64,000 nucleotides of DNA, taken from assembly GCA_035578175.1 (NCBI GenBank), contig JAQMRL010000006.1:65952001-66016000 (forward strand), given 5' to 3'. Position numbers and translations under genes: made by a program. The notes beneath the pieces were generated by a model that worked only from the letters and a program-made list of their open reading frames with translations, ran no database searches and was not told the origin of the DNA. The stretch is from Catonia carolina. Its lineage: Eukaryota; Arthropoda; Insecta; Hemiptera; Achilidae. Below, piece by piece: positions 63,240 to 64,000 of the stretch (position 1 is the stretch's first letter; the number at the start of each line of letters is the position of its first letter).

Positions 63240-63490
63240 TACCTGTACCCTAAGGTGAAATCTTCATTAAAAAAGGACACGATTTGAGTCCGTGGAAGCT
63301 GTAAAAGAGAAAGCGGCACGTGTCCTGAATGAGCTGACAGAAGATGACTTCTATCAGCATGAATTTCGTATGGAGCGTTGTAGGGATAGAGGAGTGTATA
63401 TTGAAGATGACAATAAGTGGTCATGTATAAAATAAAAATAAAGTTTTTTACAACATCAGTCTCTTTTGTTAATAGCCACACCTCGTATGA
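63240..63490 (+). pseudogene. Mariner-like element, right half (transposase C-terminus)
   Basis: It continues the transposase interrupted at 55786: a damaged segment, then ESVEAVKEKAARVLNELTED and RMERCRDRGVYIEDDNKW, the usual mariner C-terminal sequence, then the 3' inverted end (gccacacctcg). This shows that the LTR element landed inside the transposase gene. Confidence 0.8.
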
Positions 63491-64000
63491 TAGGAAAGAG
63501 CTTATAACTAATTCTACAGCGATTTACAAGAAGTTAAGTTTATATTCGAATTCATCACGCAAAATAGAATTGATAACGATTTATAAAAAAAATTGTGACA
63601 ATCGGTTGCGGGCCGTAATTCTATATAATAACCGAAATATTTCGGTTGAAAAAACTCATGACAATGAATATTCATGGCAGCACTGATACAATAAACAGTA
63701 ACACCTTAATGTCAACATCCAATGTCAACCCAAACAGTACCTACACAAAGTACACAGAGGAATAAAAAAATTATACAAAACTCTGTACATTGTATTCAAA
63801 GTAATAAAATAAACGTAATATTATAATACATAGCCTAACCTTCATCTCTTGAGCTGAGTTTCCGCTCATTTTCATGAATGAATAGTGTCAAATAGATCAC
63901 TAAATAAAGTGTCTTAAATCTACAAGTAAATTACAATTAATTACAATTAATTTAATAATTACTATAAATAATGAAAATGAATAAACTTACCTCGCACTTA
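63491..64000. other. Start of a fourth copy of the host duplication unit
   Basis: The text from aggaaagagcttataac matches the stretches near 980 and 39670. No gene lies in the visible part. Confidence 0.45.

Overview
The window is a piece of an AT-rich animal genome, almost certainly an insect (arthropod TCAGT-type initiators, an errantivirus with env, mariner-like relics, short introns). I cannot name the species. No bacterial, rRNA or tRNA genes were seen.

Layout. (1) About 1-10.4 kb and 39.2-50.4 kb are diverged copies of one host duplication unit, with a partial third copy near 52.4-53.9 kb and the start of a fourth at about 63.49 kb. Each long copy carries the same small spliced gene: a shared signal-peptide exon (3532 and 42691) with GTAAGT donor, followed either by a nearby short exon or by a distant exon coding a Cys-rich single-span membrane protein. 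Mobile DNA that differs between the copies includes an apparent solo LTR (7954-8762), a second solo LTR (40131-41061), a poly-A retroposon (45780-46215), a hairpin-bearing insert (about 47.93-48.84 kb) and a TIR element (49286-50029). (2) 10.6-12.7 kb is a nest of dead elements: a LINE reverse-transcriptase relic and a deleted mariner-like element, bounded by an inverted repeat pair. (3) 14172-38635 is a complete 24,464-bp Polinton/Maverick (adintovirus-like element): 403-bp terminal inverted repeats with one mismatch noticed, AG...CT termini and a perfect 6-bp target duplication (AATACC). All recognised genes are open. (4) 55787-63239 is a complete errantivirus-type LTR retrotransposon on the minus strand (240-bp LTRs, 4-bp duplication TACC). 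It interrupts a mariner-like transposase whose two halves flank it.

How the Polinton works together. A leftward arm codes three cysteine-rich proteins, at least two clearly paralogous. A divergent intergenic region with four CRE-like repeats separates them from the rightward genes: protein-primed DNA polymerase B, a small conserved-looking protein, chromodomain integrase, packaging ATPase, a DUF8207-type protein, a collagen-like fibre with about eight repeats, a phospholipase A2-like protein, an adenain-like protease, a penton-like minor capsid protein, a small basic protein and the putative double-jelly-roll major capsid protein. This is a complete kit for replication, integration, packaging and capsid building, so the element looks like an integrated virus. 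The right end carries probable host-interaction genes: a PC4-like candidate, a BIR (IAP-type) fusion and an acidic protein with two SUMO-interaction motifs and a C-terminal dynein-light-chain-type TQT motif. A small acidic protein with a KEN box lies in the left arm.

Most notable observations: the protease has no AUG ahead of its conserved N-terminus, but its frame is exactly -1 to the PLA2 gene at a run of nine A, suggesting a frameshifted PLA2-protease fusion; the errantivirus gag/pol junction has both a U UUU UUA heptamer and an overlapping TAATG; and the KEN-box, SIM/TQT and BIR proteins form an apparent host-manipulation set.
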